The notes beneath the pieces are model-generated. The model searched no databases. It saw only the letters and a list, made by a program, of their open reading frames with translations, and was not told the DNA's origin. A DNA stretch of 64,000 bases, from the NCBI GenBank assembly GCA_964458555.1, contig CAYWJH010000004.1, forward strand, positions 14,625 through 78,624, written 5' to 3'. Positions within the stretch are counted from its first letter, which is position 1. Every line of letters begins with the position of its first letter. The stretch is from SLST01 sp964458555. Its GTDB lineage: Bacteria > Spirochaetota > Spirochaetia > DSM-27196 > SLST01. Positions 1-8,940 of the stretch are shown here, in pieces. Both the position numbers and the translations under genes were made by a program.

Positions 1-1020
1 CGCGCGGGAAAGGCTCCGCGCCGGTGGCGACGGGACGTCGCGCTCGTAGCGCTGCGGCGCGAGGGCGACTCCAACGTCCGGTTCCACGCGCGGGCGCGAG
101 GCGTAGATGGGCGAGTAGAGGTCCATCACGAAGGAGATGGGGCGTCCCGAGACGAGCCCGAGCGAGACATCGGTCCAGTCGACCTCGCCGGTGTTCTCCA
201 CGATCGCCCAGCCCTGGATCTGCGCACGGCCGTCGTCGTCGAGCACGAGCCGGTAGCTCGTCTTCCACACGGGCACCGCGCGCACGTAGGCGACGCGAAC
301 GCGCCGCTCTCCTGCGCCGGAGAAGCGGATCGCGACGCTCTTGCGGTCCTGGTGACGGTTCTCCGCGATCACCGCGAGCGCCGCGTCGAGCTCGGCCTGC
401 AGCGACGGGTCGGTGAACCGGATCGAGCGCATCTCGGCGAAGGCGAGCTGTCTCAAGCCCGCGTCGCTCAGCAGGTTGAGGATCGCCTCGCGCTCGGTGC
501 CGGCGTCGGTCTGGCGGGTCCGGTATTCGACACCGGCGACGATGCCGGTCGCCGACACGGCCCCTTCGACGGCGACGCGTTCGCCGCGGGCCCGGTTGAC
601 GAGCTCGGCGAGCGCCGGGTTGTCGGCGACGTCGAGCGAGAAGCTGTCGAGAATGCGCGACAGCGGGTCCTGCGAGGGATAGGTCACCGCGGTGACCGAG
701 CCTCCGTCGAAGTCCTGGAGGACGAGGCTCTTGAGCAGGTCGTCGATGTCGCCGGCGGCCACCGTGAGGGCGATCTCCGTGGTGCCGGTCACGACCCCGT
801 CGTGCTGGAAGTAGCCGACGCCGCTGGTGAAGAGGTCGACCGCGCTCACCGGCAGGCGCGCCACGGTGCCGAGGTCGCGGTAGGCCGGCGGCGACGTCCC
901 CTCGCCCTCCTGCGTAACGCCGGTGGCGGAAAGCGAGACGAGACCCAGGGCTGTGAGGAGGACGACCACGGGGAGCAGCGGTCGCATGCTGCGCGAGCGG
1001 GGAGCAGTCGTGTGCGGCAT
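1..1020 (-). CDS. DUF4139 (MuiA-like) secreted protein, 3' end off window
   Basis: The frame is open from the left edge, so only the N-terminal 340 residues are seen. The first ATG is at 1020; an in-frame ATG at 987 starts directly at the signal peptide (MRPLLPVVVLLTALGLVSLS) and may be the true start. Diagnostic DUF4139 segments are the stretch around KTSYRLVLDDDGRAQIQGW, then VENTGEVDW and SGRPISFVMDLYSP (about residues 240-300). The family is related to the mucoidy-inhibitor MuiA group; no enzyme activity is established. The signal peptide indicates export. The opposite-strand open frames here are GC-rich shadows. Confidence 0.8.
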   Translation of the reverse strand, partial: MPHTTAPRSRSMRPLLPVVVLLTALGLVSLSATGVTQEGEGTSPPAYRDLGTVARLPVSAVDLFTSGVGYFQHDGVVTGTTEIALTVAAGDIDDLLKSLVLQDFDGGSVTAVTYPSQDPLSRILDSFSLDVADNPALAELVNRARGERVAVEGAVSATGIVAGVEYRTRQTDAGTEREAILNLLSDAGLRQLAFAEMRSIRFTDPSLQAELDAALAVIAENRHQDRKSVAIRFSGAGERRVRVAYVRAVPVWKTSYRLVLDDDGRAQIQGWAIVENTGEVDWTDVSLGLVSGRPISFVMDLYSPIYASRPRVEPDVGVALAPQRYERDVPSPPARSLSRA

Positions 1021-1074
1021 CACCGCTACTCTACCCCGTCCGGGAGCCTTGCGCAACGAAAAGACGGTGAGCTC

Positions 1075-2727
1075 TCAGTGTACGGTATCCGCCCCGCCGT
1101 CGCCAACGGCGTCGAGCCCGGCGCGCAACTCGGCGAAGTTCTCTACGTTCGTCGCCCCGATCTGTTCGATGTCGCCGGCGAGCTTCTCGACGGTGGTCGC
1201 GAGCCCGCGCAGCTCCTCGATGAGGCGCGTGATCTCCTCCGCGCGCGCGACCACGTCTTCGATACCCTCGGTTTCGGAGGCGAGATCGCCGCTCATCGAC
1301 GTGAGCGCCTCACGGACGCGTTCGTTGACGCGGCGCAGGTCACCGGTGGTCGCCTCGATCTCGCCGTGCCCGCTTGCGAGACGGTCGAGACCGCCGATGA
1401 TCGTGTCGAGCAGGCCGCGCACGTCCTCGACCGACGCGGTGATCTCCTCGAAAACCGACGTGAGCGTCGCGCTTTCCGCGACGGTCTGCTCGTTGATCTG
1501 CCGGTTCTCCGTGAGCGTGTCGCGGATGATGCGGGAATTCGCGGAGGTCTCGTCGGCGAGCTTGCGGATCTCTTCGGCGACGACCGCGAAGCCGCGGCCC
1601 GCGTCGCCGGCGTGCGCGGCCTCGATCGCCGCGTTCATCGCGAGCAGGTTGGTCCGCGCGGCGACGCTCTGGATGACGGTGATGACCTCGAGGACCCGTT
1701 CGGACATGGAGGACATCTGGCCGAAGCTCTCGACCGCGCGGGAAAGGGTCTCGCTCGCACGGCCGGAGGTCTCCACGAGTCGCCCCACGATATCGGTACG
1801 CCGATGCACGTCGTCGCGCATCTCGATCACGTTCCCGGTGATCGAGGCGATGGTCGCGCCCGTCGAGTCGATCGCGCGCGTCTGCTCCTCCATGACCTCG
1901 TTGACGGTGTCCTTCGAGCGCTCGATCTTCGCGTTCGCCTCGCGGGTGGCGCCGACGCTCCCGTCGAGCCCGGCAAGGTGCTTGCTGATCGCTCCCAGGT
2001 CGCCGGTCATGCGCTCGGAGACGCGGGCGTTCTCCGCCGCGCTCTCCTTGAGCCGCTCGCCGACGTTGAACGCGTCGCCGAGCCGCTCGACGAGTCCGGA
2101 GAGGCGAGTCAGGCGCCGGTCGCTCTCCGCGGCCTGATCGGCCACGAGCCGCTGGGTGCGCTGGTTCATCCGAAAGATCTGGAGGATGAACAGCGCCGTG
2201 AAGACGGTGAGCAGCAGCGCGACGAGGAACTCCGAGAGCCCGGATTCGAGGCCGAGCGCCGCGAGCGCGGGCCGCACCCGCAGCGCGTACTGCAGAACGA
2301 CCGCGCCTGCGCCGGCGCCGATGATCATGACGACCTGCCACGTCGCGTAGGCGAGCAGCGGTGCGGTCGTGAAGACCGGAATCATGTACGTCGTCTGGAT
2401 GTAGATGTCGTTCGGCGAGCCGATCTCGCGCATCATGAACAGCCCGACCGCCGCGAAGAGAAAGAGCAGCACGGTGGCGACCGAGACGGGCCGGAACGCG
2501 CCGCGGAGGATGCCGACGGTGGAGACGCCGAGCAGGACGGCGATGCCCACCTCGGCGCCCCCCATAACGAAGGACGCCTCGGCGAGCCGGATGGCGCCGA
2601 GCACGAGGAACCCGAGCGACAGCGTCGCGTTCAGGAGGAAGAGCGAGGCCGCCTTCTCCCGAACGGCGACAACGTCGTTGCTGTACCTGTCCCGGCACCG
2701 TTGGAGAAGCGGGGCGGCGATACTCAC
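1075..2727 (-). CDS. Methyl-accepting chemotaxis protein, six-TM sensor
   Basis: This chemoreceptor transduces a stimulus to CheA/CheW. About residues 25-190 form roughly six hydrophobic helices with no large periplasmic ligand domain, so sensing is probably within the membrane. Residues about 210-540 are the cytoplasmic coiled-coil signalling domain. Its conserved hairpin tip (around residues 345-395) contains RTNLLAMNAAIEAAHAGDAG and FAVVAEEIRKLADETS. It starts with GTG at 2727, inside the stop of the upstream sugar isomerase gene (GTGA overlap), which implies translational coupling to a sugar-catabolic operon. No C-terminal CheR-binding pentapeptide is seen; the protein ends DTVH. Confidence 0.95.
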   Translation of the reverse strand: MSIAAPLLQRCRDRYSNDVVAVREKAASLFLLNATLSLGFLVLGAIRLAEASFVMGGAEVGIAVLLGVSTVGILRGAFRPVSVATVLLFLFAAVGLFMMREIGSPNDIYIQTTYMIPVFTTAPLLAYATWQVVMIIGAGAGAVVLQYALRVRPALAALGLESGLSEFLVALLLTVFTALFILQIFRMNQRTQRLVADQAAESDRRLTRLSGLVERLGDAFNVGERLKESAAENARVSERMTGDLGAISKHLAGLDGSVGATREANAKIERSKDTVNEVMEEQTRAIDSTGATIASITGNVIEMRDDVHRRTDIVGRLVETSGRASETLSRAVESFGQMSSMSERVLEVITVIQSVAARTNLLAMNAAIEAAHAGDAGRGFAVVAEEIRKLADETSANSRIIRDTLTENRQINEQTVAESATLTSVFEEITASVEDVRGLLDTIIGGLDRLASGHGEIEATTGDLRRVNERVREALTSMSGDLASETEGIEDVVARAEEITRLIEELRGLATTVEKLAGDIEQIGATNVENFAELRAGLDAVGDGGADTVH

Positions 2728-3713
2728 TTCTCCATGCTACCGTCGAAGGCGATCTGCGACGCGCCGAAGTTCACCTTCTGCACGAAGGCGAGCGCTTCCT
2801 GCGCCCCGAACTCACGGTCCATGCCGTTGTCCTCCCACTCGATGGACAGCGGTCCGGTATAGCCGGCCGCGTTCACCTCGCGGATAATCGCGTCGAAGTC
2901 GATGCTGCCGTGGCCGAGCGAGACGAAGTTCCACCCGCGGCGCAGATCGCCGAAGGGCAGGTGCGAGCCGAGGATGCTCGCGCGCCCGTCGAGCGTGACC
3001 TTCGAGTCCTTCATGTGGACGTGGTAGATGCGCTCGGCGAGGTCGCGGTAGAAGAGGTGCGGCTGGACGCCCTGCCAGATCAGGTGCGAGGGGTCGAAGT
3101 TGACGCCGAGCGTCTTTCGGTTACCGAACTCCTCGAGCAGGCGCTGCATGGTGTAGAGGTCGTAGGCGATCTCGCCGGGATGGACCTCGAGCGCGAAGCG
3201 CACGCCGTGCTTGTCGAACTCGTCGAAGATCGGCCCCCAGAGCTCGACGATCTTCCCGTAACCGTCGGCGACCTGCTGCTCGGTCGTGGGCGGGAAGCTG
3301 TACCACCACGCCCAGATGGGCGAGCCCATGAAGCCCGTGACGACGTCGATACCGAACGCCTTCGCGCCGGCCGGCGTGGCCATCATCTCGTCGATCGCCC
3401 ATGCGCGGATCTCGTCGGGCTTGCCGGCGAGGTGGTCGGGGGCGAAGGCGTCGTTCCGCGGGTCGGGGTTGTCGCCCACGAGCTGCCCGACGATGTGCGA
3501 TCCGATCGACCAGCAGCCGAGCCCGTTCTTCTCGAGCGTCTCCCTGTGCTGCTCGACGTAGCTAGAATCGGTGGCCATCTTGCCGACGTCGAAGTGGTCG
3601 CCCCAGGTGCAGAGCTCGAGGCCGTCGAAGCCCCAGCTTCCGGCCTTTTCGCAGATCTCGGTGAACGGCAGATCGGCCCACTGCCCGGTGAATAGTGTTA
3701 CAGGTCGTGCCAT
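2724..3713 (-). CDS. Sugar phosphate isomerase/epimerase (xylose-isomerase-like TIM barrel)
   Basis: A 329-residue AP-endonuclease-2/xylose-isomerase-like TIM barrel that likely isomerises or epimerises a sugar or cyclitol derivative using a divalent metal. The expected metal ligands are in place: E in ALEVHPGEIAYD, D/H in GVNFDPSH, H in YHVHMKDS and the last E in LSIEWEDNGMD. The start is supported by a strong AGGAGG that begins inside the TAG stop of the upstream oxidoreductase, so the two are coupled. It ends overlapping the chemoreceptor start. The neighbouring Gfo/Idh/MocA gene points to inositol- or keto-sugar-type catabolism, but the substrate cannot be read from the sequence. Confidence 0.9.
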   Translation of the reverse strand: MARPVTLFTGQWADLPFTEICEKAGSWGFDGLELCTWGDHFDVGKMATDSSYVEQHRETLEKNGLGCWSIGSHIVGQLVGDNPDPRNDAFAPDHLAGKPDEIRAWAIDEMMATPAGAKAFGIDVVTGFMGSPIWAWWYSFPPTTEQQVADGYGKIVELWGPIFDEFDKHGVRFALEVHPGEIAYDLYTMQRLLEEFGNRKTLGVNFDPSHLIWQGVQPHLFYRDLAERIYHVHMKDSKVTLDGRASILGSHLPFGDLRRGWNFVSLGHGSIDFDAIIREVNAAGYTGPLSIEWEDNGMDREFGAQEALAFVQKVNFGASQIAFDGSMEK

Positions 3714-3722
3714 AGTATCCTC

Positions 3723-4877
3723 CTAAAAATCGACCCAGGCGCTCTTCTGCCCGGCGCTCTCGACGACGCGCGTGACGAAGCGCACGCCCTGGATGCCGTC
3801 CTCGACGCCGGGAAAGTCCAGATCGGCCTTCGTGAGCTTGCCTCCGGAGAGCTTCGTGCGAAGCGCCCCGGTGTACGTCTTGTAGATGTTCGCGAACGCC
3901 TCGAAGTAGCCTTCCGGGTGTCCGGCGGGGATGCGGACGAGCGACTCGCCGCGCTCGCCCAGGTCGTCGCGGCCCCGGCTGAGGACCTGGACCGGTCCGT
4001 CGAGCGTGGCGAAGGTGAGGTGGTTCGGGTCCTCCTGGAAGAACTCGATCGACCCCTTCTCGCCAAACACGCGGATACGAAGCCCGTTGTCTTTCCCCAC
4101 GGCAATCTGGCTGGTCCAGTAGACGCCGGTCGCGCCACCGGCGTAGTTCACCATGACGGTCGCGTTGTCGTCGAGCTTCCGGCCCTTTACGAACGAGTCC
4201 AGACGCGCGGACAGCGACTCGATCTCGAGCCCGGTCACGTAGCTGACCATGTTCTCGACGTGCGTGCCGATGTCCCCCACGCAATTCGACATGCCCGACT
4301 GCTCCGGGTCGGTGCGCCAGCTCGCCTGACGGTTCTCTTTCTCCGCGCTGGTCGCCAGCCACTCCTGCGGGTACTCGGCGTTCACGAAGCGGATGGGGCC
4401 GAGCGCGCCCGAGCGCACGAGATCGCGCGCCTTCTTCACGATGGGGTAGCCGGTATACGTGTAGGTGACGCCGAACAGGAGGCCGGTCTTCTCTACGAGC
4501 TTGCCGAGCTCCTCGGCGTCGGCGAGGTCTGTCGTAAGCGGCTTGTCGCAGACGACGTTGATGCCGGCCTCGAGAAAGGTCTTCGCGATCTCGAAGTGCG
4601 ACACGTTGGGCGTGACGATCGCGACGAAGTCGATCCCGTCCTCGCGCCGGCTCTCCTTCGCCGCCATCTCCTTATAGTCTGCGTAGAGCCGCGACTCGTC
4701 CATCAGCAGCTCGCCTCCGGTCTCGAGCGTGCTCTCGTGGTTGCGCGAGAACGCGGCGGCGACGAGCTCCGTATTCGGTTCGAGTGCGATGGCTCGCCGG
4801 TGCACGTCGCCGATGAACGCGCCGGGACCACCGCCCACCATGCCGTAGAAGAGGGGTCGATTCGCTGTTCCTGCCAT
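3723..4877 (-). CDS. Gfo/Idh/MocA family oxidoreductase
   Basis: A 384-residue NAD(P)-dependent dehydrogenase. The N-terminal Rossmann segment begins YGMVGGGPGAFIGDVHR, where a glycine-rich loop binds the cofactor. CDKPLTTDLADAEEL is the family's conserved CxKP motif carrying the catalytic Lys. The C-terminal alpha/beta domain is present in full. I chose ATG 4877 because AGGAG lies 7-8 nt upstream; longer in-frame starts lack this. It is first of a three-gene operon with the TIM-barrel isomerase and the chemoreceptor. The substrate is unknown (a sugar or inositol derivative by family). Confidence 0.92.
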   Translation of the reverse strand: MAGTANRPLFYGMVGGGPGAFIGDVHRRAIALEPNTELVAAAFSRNHESTLETGGELLMDESRLYADYKEMAAKESRREDGIDFVAIVTPNVSHFEIAKTFLEAGINVVCDKPLTTDLADAEELGKLVEKTGLLFGVTYTYTGYPIVKKARDLVRSGALGPIRFVNAEYPQEWLATSAEKENRQASWRTDPEQSGMSNCVGDIGTHVENMVSYVTGLEIESLSARLDSFVKGRKLDDNATVMVNYAGGATGVYWTSQIAVGKDNGLRIRVFGEKGSIEFFQEDPNHLTFATLDGPVQVLSRGRDDLGERGESLVRIPAGHPEGYFEAFANIYKTYTGALRTKLSGGKLTKADLDFPGVEDGIQGVRFVTRVVESAGQKSAWVDF

Positions 4878-4977
4878 GAGCGCTCCTATCCGGTTTTCCT
4901 GCAGTGTAAACGGCATCCGGAAATTCGGCAATCGCGTGACACGCGATAGCGAGGTGAGGTACAAAGGGTGAGTTCCC

Positions 4978-6450
4978 GTGAACGGATCACACTTCGAAAC
5001 AGTCAACCTACGCAAGCGGGTCCTCAGCCGACTCGGGGTCTTCTGCAAGGATCTCAAGAACGGCGGCGGCTTCGCCAACACGCACTGGGAGCAGCTCGGC
5101 CATCCAACCGCCGACATGAACGGCCAACGGTGGCTCGAGCACGTCCATCCCGACGACCGCGACCGTGTGCGCGAGGCGCTCGAGCGGCATCTGCGCGGCG
5201 AGACGCCCGAGTTCCAGGCCGAGTACCGCGTGCGCGACCGCGACGGTAGCTACCGCTGGTTCATCTCGTCGGGCATGGTCGAGCGTCGCGCTTCCGACGG
5301 CACGCCGGCCACGTATCTGGGCCACGACCAGGACATCACCGACCTCCACAGCCTTCGCGAGGCTCTCCAGGAGGCCCGTCGCGAGGCCGAGGAGCGCGCG
5401 GGCGAGGCCGAGGCGCTACGCGGAGCCGGAGCCGTCGTGGTCGCGAGCCTCGACGCAGCCACAGCGGTTCGCTCGGTCATCGAACAGCTGAACACGCTCG
5501 TTCCCTTCGGCTCCGCGCTCGTCTGCGAGCTCGAGAACCGGAGGCTGCGCTACGTAGGCGGTTCGTCGGATGTCAACGAGGAGAACTGGCGATCGTTCGC
5601 CCGGCCGCGCCGGCGCGCGTTTCTCAAGGCCATCAAATCGCGGATCCCCTACCTGATGAACGAACGCGAGTCTTCGGCCGACGAGGACGCCTCGCAGGGG
5701 TCGTCGGGTGCGGCCGCACCCGACGACGGGTTGCCGCACAAGCTGTTCGTACCGCTCGTCGTGCGCGGGTCGGCGGTCGGCGCGCTCGTGATCTCCCGGG
5801 CACGCGAGCCTTTTGCCGGCGAGGAAGTCCGGATCGTGATGTCCATGGCCGACTACCTCTCGCTCGCCCTCTCGAATGCGAGGCTCTACAGCCACATGCA
5901 GCAGCGGGCCGAGATCGACCAGCTCACCGGCGTGCTCACCCGCCGGGCGTTCATGGAATCCGGCGAACAGGTCATGGACCAGGCGTTCCACGCGGGGCAG
6001 CCGCTCTGCGCGTGCATCCTCGACATCGACCACTTCAAGCCGATCAACGACACCTTCGGCCACTCGACCGGCGACCAGGTTCTCAGGACCCTCGGCGCGG
6101 TCATGCGCGACAGCCTCCGCTCGACCGACATGATCGGACGCTTCGGCGGCGAGGAGTTCTGCGCGCTGCTCACCGACACCGGGCTTCGCGACGGGTACGA
6201 CGTCGCCGAGCGGCTGCGCCACGCGATCGAATCGACCCCGTTTGCCGGGATCGACCGTGAGGTGACCGCGAGTATCGGGATCGCGTACCTCACCCCGGGC
6301 GACGACGGGCGCGAAGGCGGTGACCAACCGAGCCGCGAGCGGCTCAGTATCGAGCAGATCATCCAGCGCGCAGACGTCGCGCTCTATAACGCGAAGGAAT
6401 CCGGGCGCAACCGCGTTGTCGCCTACGAGGAGGGCATGGCGGGCGAATAG
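4978..6450 (+). CDS. PAS-GAF-GGDEF diguanylate cyclase
   Basis: A soluble 490-residue c-di-GMP synthase. Residues about 30-120 form a PAS/PAC unit (HPDDRDRVREAL, YRWFISSG, YLGHDQDITDL). About 145-300 is a GAF-like sensor. About 315-475 is a GGDEF domain with intact RFGGEEF (near residue 389) and a product-inhibition site RSTD exactly five residues before GGEEF. It is therefore predicted active and feedback-controlled. The start is an inferred GTG with only a weak GGGTGAG upstream. It is followed 32 nt later by an EAL protein on the same strand, forming a synthesis/degradation pair. Confidence 0.93.
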   Translation: MNGSHFETVNLRKRVLSRLGVFCKDLKNGGGFANTHWEQLGHPTADMNGQRWLEHVHPDDRDRVREALERHLRGETPEFQAEYRVRDRDGSYRWFISSGMVERRASDGTPATYLGHDQDITDLHSLREALQEARREAEERAGEAEALRGAGAVVVASLDAATAVRSVIEQLNTLVPFGSALVCELENRRLRYVGGSSDVNEENWRSFARPRRRAFLKAIKSRIPYLMNERESSADEDASQGSSGAAAPDDGLPHKLFVPLVVRGSAVGALVISRAREPFAGEEVRIVMSMADYLSLALSNARLYSHMQQRAEIDQLTGVLTRRAFMESGEQVMDQAFHAGQPLCACILDIDHFKPINDTFGHSTGDQVLRTLGAVMRDSLRSTDMIGRFGGEEFCALLTDTGLRDGYDVAERLRHAIESTPFAGIDREVTASIGIAYLTPGDDGREGGDQPSRERLSIEQIIQRADVALYNAKESGRNRVVAYEEGMAGE

Positions 6451-6482
6451 CGGCCTCGGCATCCGGCGGGGAAGAAGACTCC

Positions 6483-8159
6483 ATGGCTGAACACCAGCGT
6501 TTTGAACACATGATCAACCGTTCGCGCGACTTCGTCACGCTCATCAACCGTGACTACGTGTATGAGTTCGCGAACCGGGCGTACTGCGAGGCGGTCGACC
6601 GTACGCAGGAGGACATCGTCGGACGGACCGTAGCCGACCTGTGGGGAGAAGACCGCTTCTCAACCCGCCTCCAGCCGCTGCTCGACCGCTGCTTCGCGGG
6701 AGAGACGATCGAGTACATCGACCGCTTCACCTTCGGGTCGTTCGAAAAGCACATGCACGTGTGCTTCTACCCGTACGCCGAACACGGCGAGACGACGCAC
6801 GCCCTCGTCTTCTCGCACGACATCACGCGCCTCACCGAGATCGAGACAAAGCTCACGCACTACGAGTATCTCGATCCGCTGACGGGGCTCTTTAACCGGC
6901 GCTCGCTCGACGTCATCCTCGACAAGGAGATCTACCGCGCGAAGCGAAGCCCGGTGCCGGTGACGCACGCGCTCCTGTTCGTGTCGCTCGAGGGTTTCTC
7001 CGAGATCCACCGCGCTTTCGGGATAGAGATGGGCGACATCCTGCTCGAGAACACGGGCCTGCGCGTACGGCAGACGGTCCGAGACAGCGACTACGTCTTC
7101 CGCTTCGACGGCACCGATCTCACGGTCCTGCTCATCGGCATCACGCACCCGGAGGACTCGGCGATCGTCGCCGAGAAGATCCACGAGGCGATCACGATGC
7201 CGTACAAGCACCAGGGGATCGAGGTGACGATTGCCGCGACGATCGGCGTGGCGATCTTTCCCGCCGACGGAGAGACCCACGCGGAGCTCTTCCGCGCCGC
7301 GAACACCGCGGTGCTCGAGGCGCGGCGGGAGCGGGAGCCGTACGCGCTCTACAAGCGCGCGGTGCACGAGGAGGCGATCGCGCGCGCGACGCTCAAGACC
7401 GAGCTCGTCGCCGCCTTCGAGGAGCGGCGATTCGTGCTGCACTATCAACCGTTCGTGGACGCGGAGGGCATGCCGGTCGGCGCCGAGGCGCTCATCCGGT
7501 GGAATCATCCGCGCAGGGGGTTGCTCTACCCGGCGTCGTTCATCGCGCTCGCCGAGGAGACGCGACTGGTGAGCGCGATCGACAAGTGGGCGCTCTACGA
7601 GGTGTGCGACCAGCTCGCCGCCTGGTCGCACCTGCCGGATTTCTTCGTCTCGATCAACATCAGCGCGCGGGACCTGCTCGACACCTACCTCGTCGAAGCG
7701 GTCGGACTCGCGCTCAAGCACGCCGACGGCGTCGCGCCGCACCGGCTGAAGCTCGAGCTCACCGAACGCATCTCCATGGACGACCCGCAACGTTCGATCG
7801 AGACGATGCGCGGGCTCGAGGACTTGGGCGTGGACATCTGGATCGACGACTTCGGCACGGGACAGTCGTCGCTCGCGTACCTGAAGGAGCTGCCGGCAAA
7901 GGTGCTGAAGATCGACAAGGTATTCATCGACCGGATCAAGGACGATGAGGAGGATCTCGTCTATCTGGAGAGCATCGTGCGCGCGATCCGGTCGCGGGAC
8001 AAACGCGTGTGTATCGAGGGCGTGACCGACGCCGACCAGGAGCGTCGCCTGCGCGGGATCGGGTGCGACCTCATGCAGGGCTACTACTACGCGCAGCCGG
8101 TGACGGCAGACAAACTGCTGGAGATGGTGAGCGCCGGTCGGCCGCTGCCGGCGGGATGA
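6483..8159 (+). CDS. PAS-(degenerate GGDEF)-EAL c-di-GMP phosphodiesterase
   Basis: A 558-residue protein with PAS (about 1-115), GGDEF-like (about 125-290) and EAL (about 305-550) domains. The cyclase signature is replaced by RFDGTDL (near residue 207), so it should not make c-di-GMP and may act as a regulatory GTP-binding module. EAL motifs look complete: AEALIRWNHP, NISARDL, KLELTER, IDDFGTGQSSL, KIDKVFI, CIEGVTD and MQGYYYAQP. Hydrolysis of c-di-GMP to pGpG is predicted. It is probably co-transcribed with the upstream active cyclase. Confidence 0.93.
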   Translation: MAEHQRFEHMINRSRDFVTLINRDYVYEFANRAYCEAVDRTQEDIVGRTVADLWGEDRFSTRLQPLLDRCFAGETIEYIDRFTFGSFEKHMHVCFYPYAEHGETTHALVFSHDITRLTEIETKLTHYEYLDPLTGLFNRRSLDVILDKEIYRAKRSPVPVTHALLFVSLEGFSEIHRAFGIEMGDILLENTGLRVRQTVRDSDYVFRFDGTDLTVLLIGITHPEDSAIVAEKIHEAITMPYKHQGIEVTIAATIGVAIFPADGETHAELFRAANTAVLEARREREPYALYKRAVHEEAIARATLKTELVAAFEERRFVLHYQPFVDAEGMPVGAEALIRWNHPRRGLLYPASFIALAEETRLVSAIDKWALYEVCDQLAAWSHLPDFFVSINISARDLLDTYLVEAVGLALKHADGVAPHRLKLELTERISMDDPQRSIETMRGLEDLGVDIWIDDFGTGQSSLAYLKELPAKVLKIDKVFIDRIKDDEEDLVYLESIVRAIRSRDKRVCIEGVTDADQERRLRGIGCDLMQGYYYAQPVTADKLLEMVSAGRPLPAG

Positions 8160-8174
8160 GCGGCGCGCACGACT

Positions 8175-8615
8175 CTACGGCTCGGCGCGTACGAGGATCA
8201 GGTTGGCGTTCTCGTTCGCCTCGATCTGCGTGACGATCGCGTTCCGCTCGGTCACGATGACGCTCACGAGGAAAAGCACGTCGGGGCTCAGGTCGCGGAC
8301 CTTGTAGAAGCTGTTGCCGGACGGGGTCTCGAAGGAGAGGAAGCCGGTGTCCATGCCCCAGGAGAGGAAGCGGAGCGTCTGCGAGTCGGAGGTCATCGTG
8401 CCGTCGGCCTCGAGCTCGAGGGTCGCGTCGATGAAACTGCTCGTGGGCGCATTGCTGCGGTACTCGTTGAGCGTGAAGGTGCCGATCGTGTCGACGCGGT
8501 AGAGTTCCCAGGTGCCGGTCATCGTGATCTCCGGCATCGTGTTCTGCCCCGCGTCCTGCGAGAACACCGGCGTGATCACCAGAATCAGCGCAAGCGCAAA
8601 GATAGCCCGCTTCAT
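8175..8615 (-). CDS. Small secreted protein, lipocalin-like size, unknown function
   Basis: A 146-residue protein with a clean signal peptide (MKRAIFALALILVITPVFS, cut before QDAG). The mature part has alternating beta-like segments (TGTWELYRVD, SSFIDATLELEADGTM, GFLSFETPSGNSFYKV) resembling small lipocalin/META-type beta barrels, but I cannot assign a family. A strong GGAGG lies 5 nt upstream of ATG. It converges on the EAL gene and has no obvious partner. Confidence 0.75.
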   Translation of the reverse strand: MKRAIFALALILVITPVFSQDAGQNTMPEITMTGTWELYRVDTIGTFTLNEYRSNAPTSSFIDATLELEADGTMTSDSQTLRFLSWGMDTGFLSFETPSGNSFYKVRDLSPDVLFLVSVIVTERNAIVTQIEANENANLILVRAEP

Positions 8616-8716
8616 ACAGCCTCCGTTCTACTCTTCGAGTATCGATCTCCGCGCGCCGGGTCTTGAGTCTTTCTCTCGCCCTGTACGAAGAGGCAATATA
8701 CATCTAAAATCTCAAC

Positions 8717-8931
8717 ATGGCAGGTACGGACATGGAGACGCCGAGGGACCCCACCCTCAAGAGCCTGCTGGGCCGAATCCCGGTAGCGGTCGCGGGCTGG
8801 GAACGTACAGCGTGCGCCTGCTCACCGATCGTTATCTGGGCGGCACGGTGAGCTTCACAAGCGACGAGCGCGAAGGTACCTTCTTTACGGTACGGGTGCC
8901 CCTTGTTTCAAATCCACGCGCGCCCGTGTAG
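8717..8931 (+). pseudogene. Remnant of a sensor histidine kinase C-terminus
   Basis: The stretch ending at the TAG at 8929 encodes GSGRGLGTYSVRLLTDRYLG then GTVSFTSDEREGTFFTVRVPL. This is the G2 box and final strands of a GHKL/HATPase_c kinase domain. No N, G1 or dimerisation region precedes it. A short frame from ATG 8717 (MAGTDMETPRDPTLKSLLG) runs in a different frame and stops after about 43 codons, so a frameshift or deletion separates the two parts. Both frames sit directly upstream of rnr. I read this as decay of a two-component kinase, leaving the last ~45 residues. Confidence 0.6.
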
Positions 8932-8934
8932 GTT
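8906..8934 (+). promoter_or_regulatory. Candidate sigma70 promoter for rnr (leaderless)
   Basis: TTTCAA (8906-8911), 17-nt spacer, TAGGTT (8929-8934), then only six bases to the rnr ATG at 8941. No Shine-Dalgarno is present (TTCCCCCA precedes the ATG). The -10 box overlaps the stop of the kinase remnant. Confidence 0.35.
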
Positions 8935-8940
8935 CCCCCA

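Noticed and set aside
352..2862. An 836-codon plus-strand open frame
   Set aside because: It is antisense to the DUF4139 and chemoreceptor genes, has low-complexity Arg/Asp/Gly-rich protein and no motifs; a GC-rich shadow.
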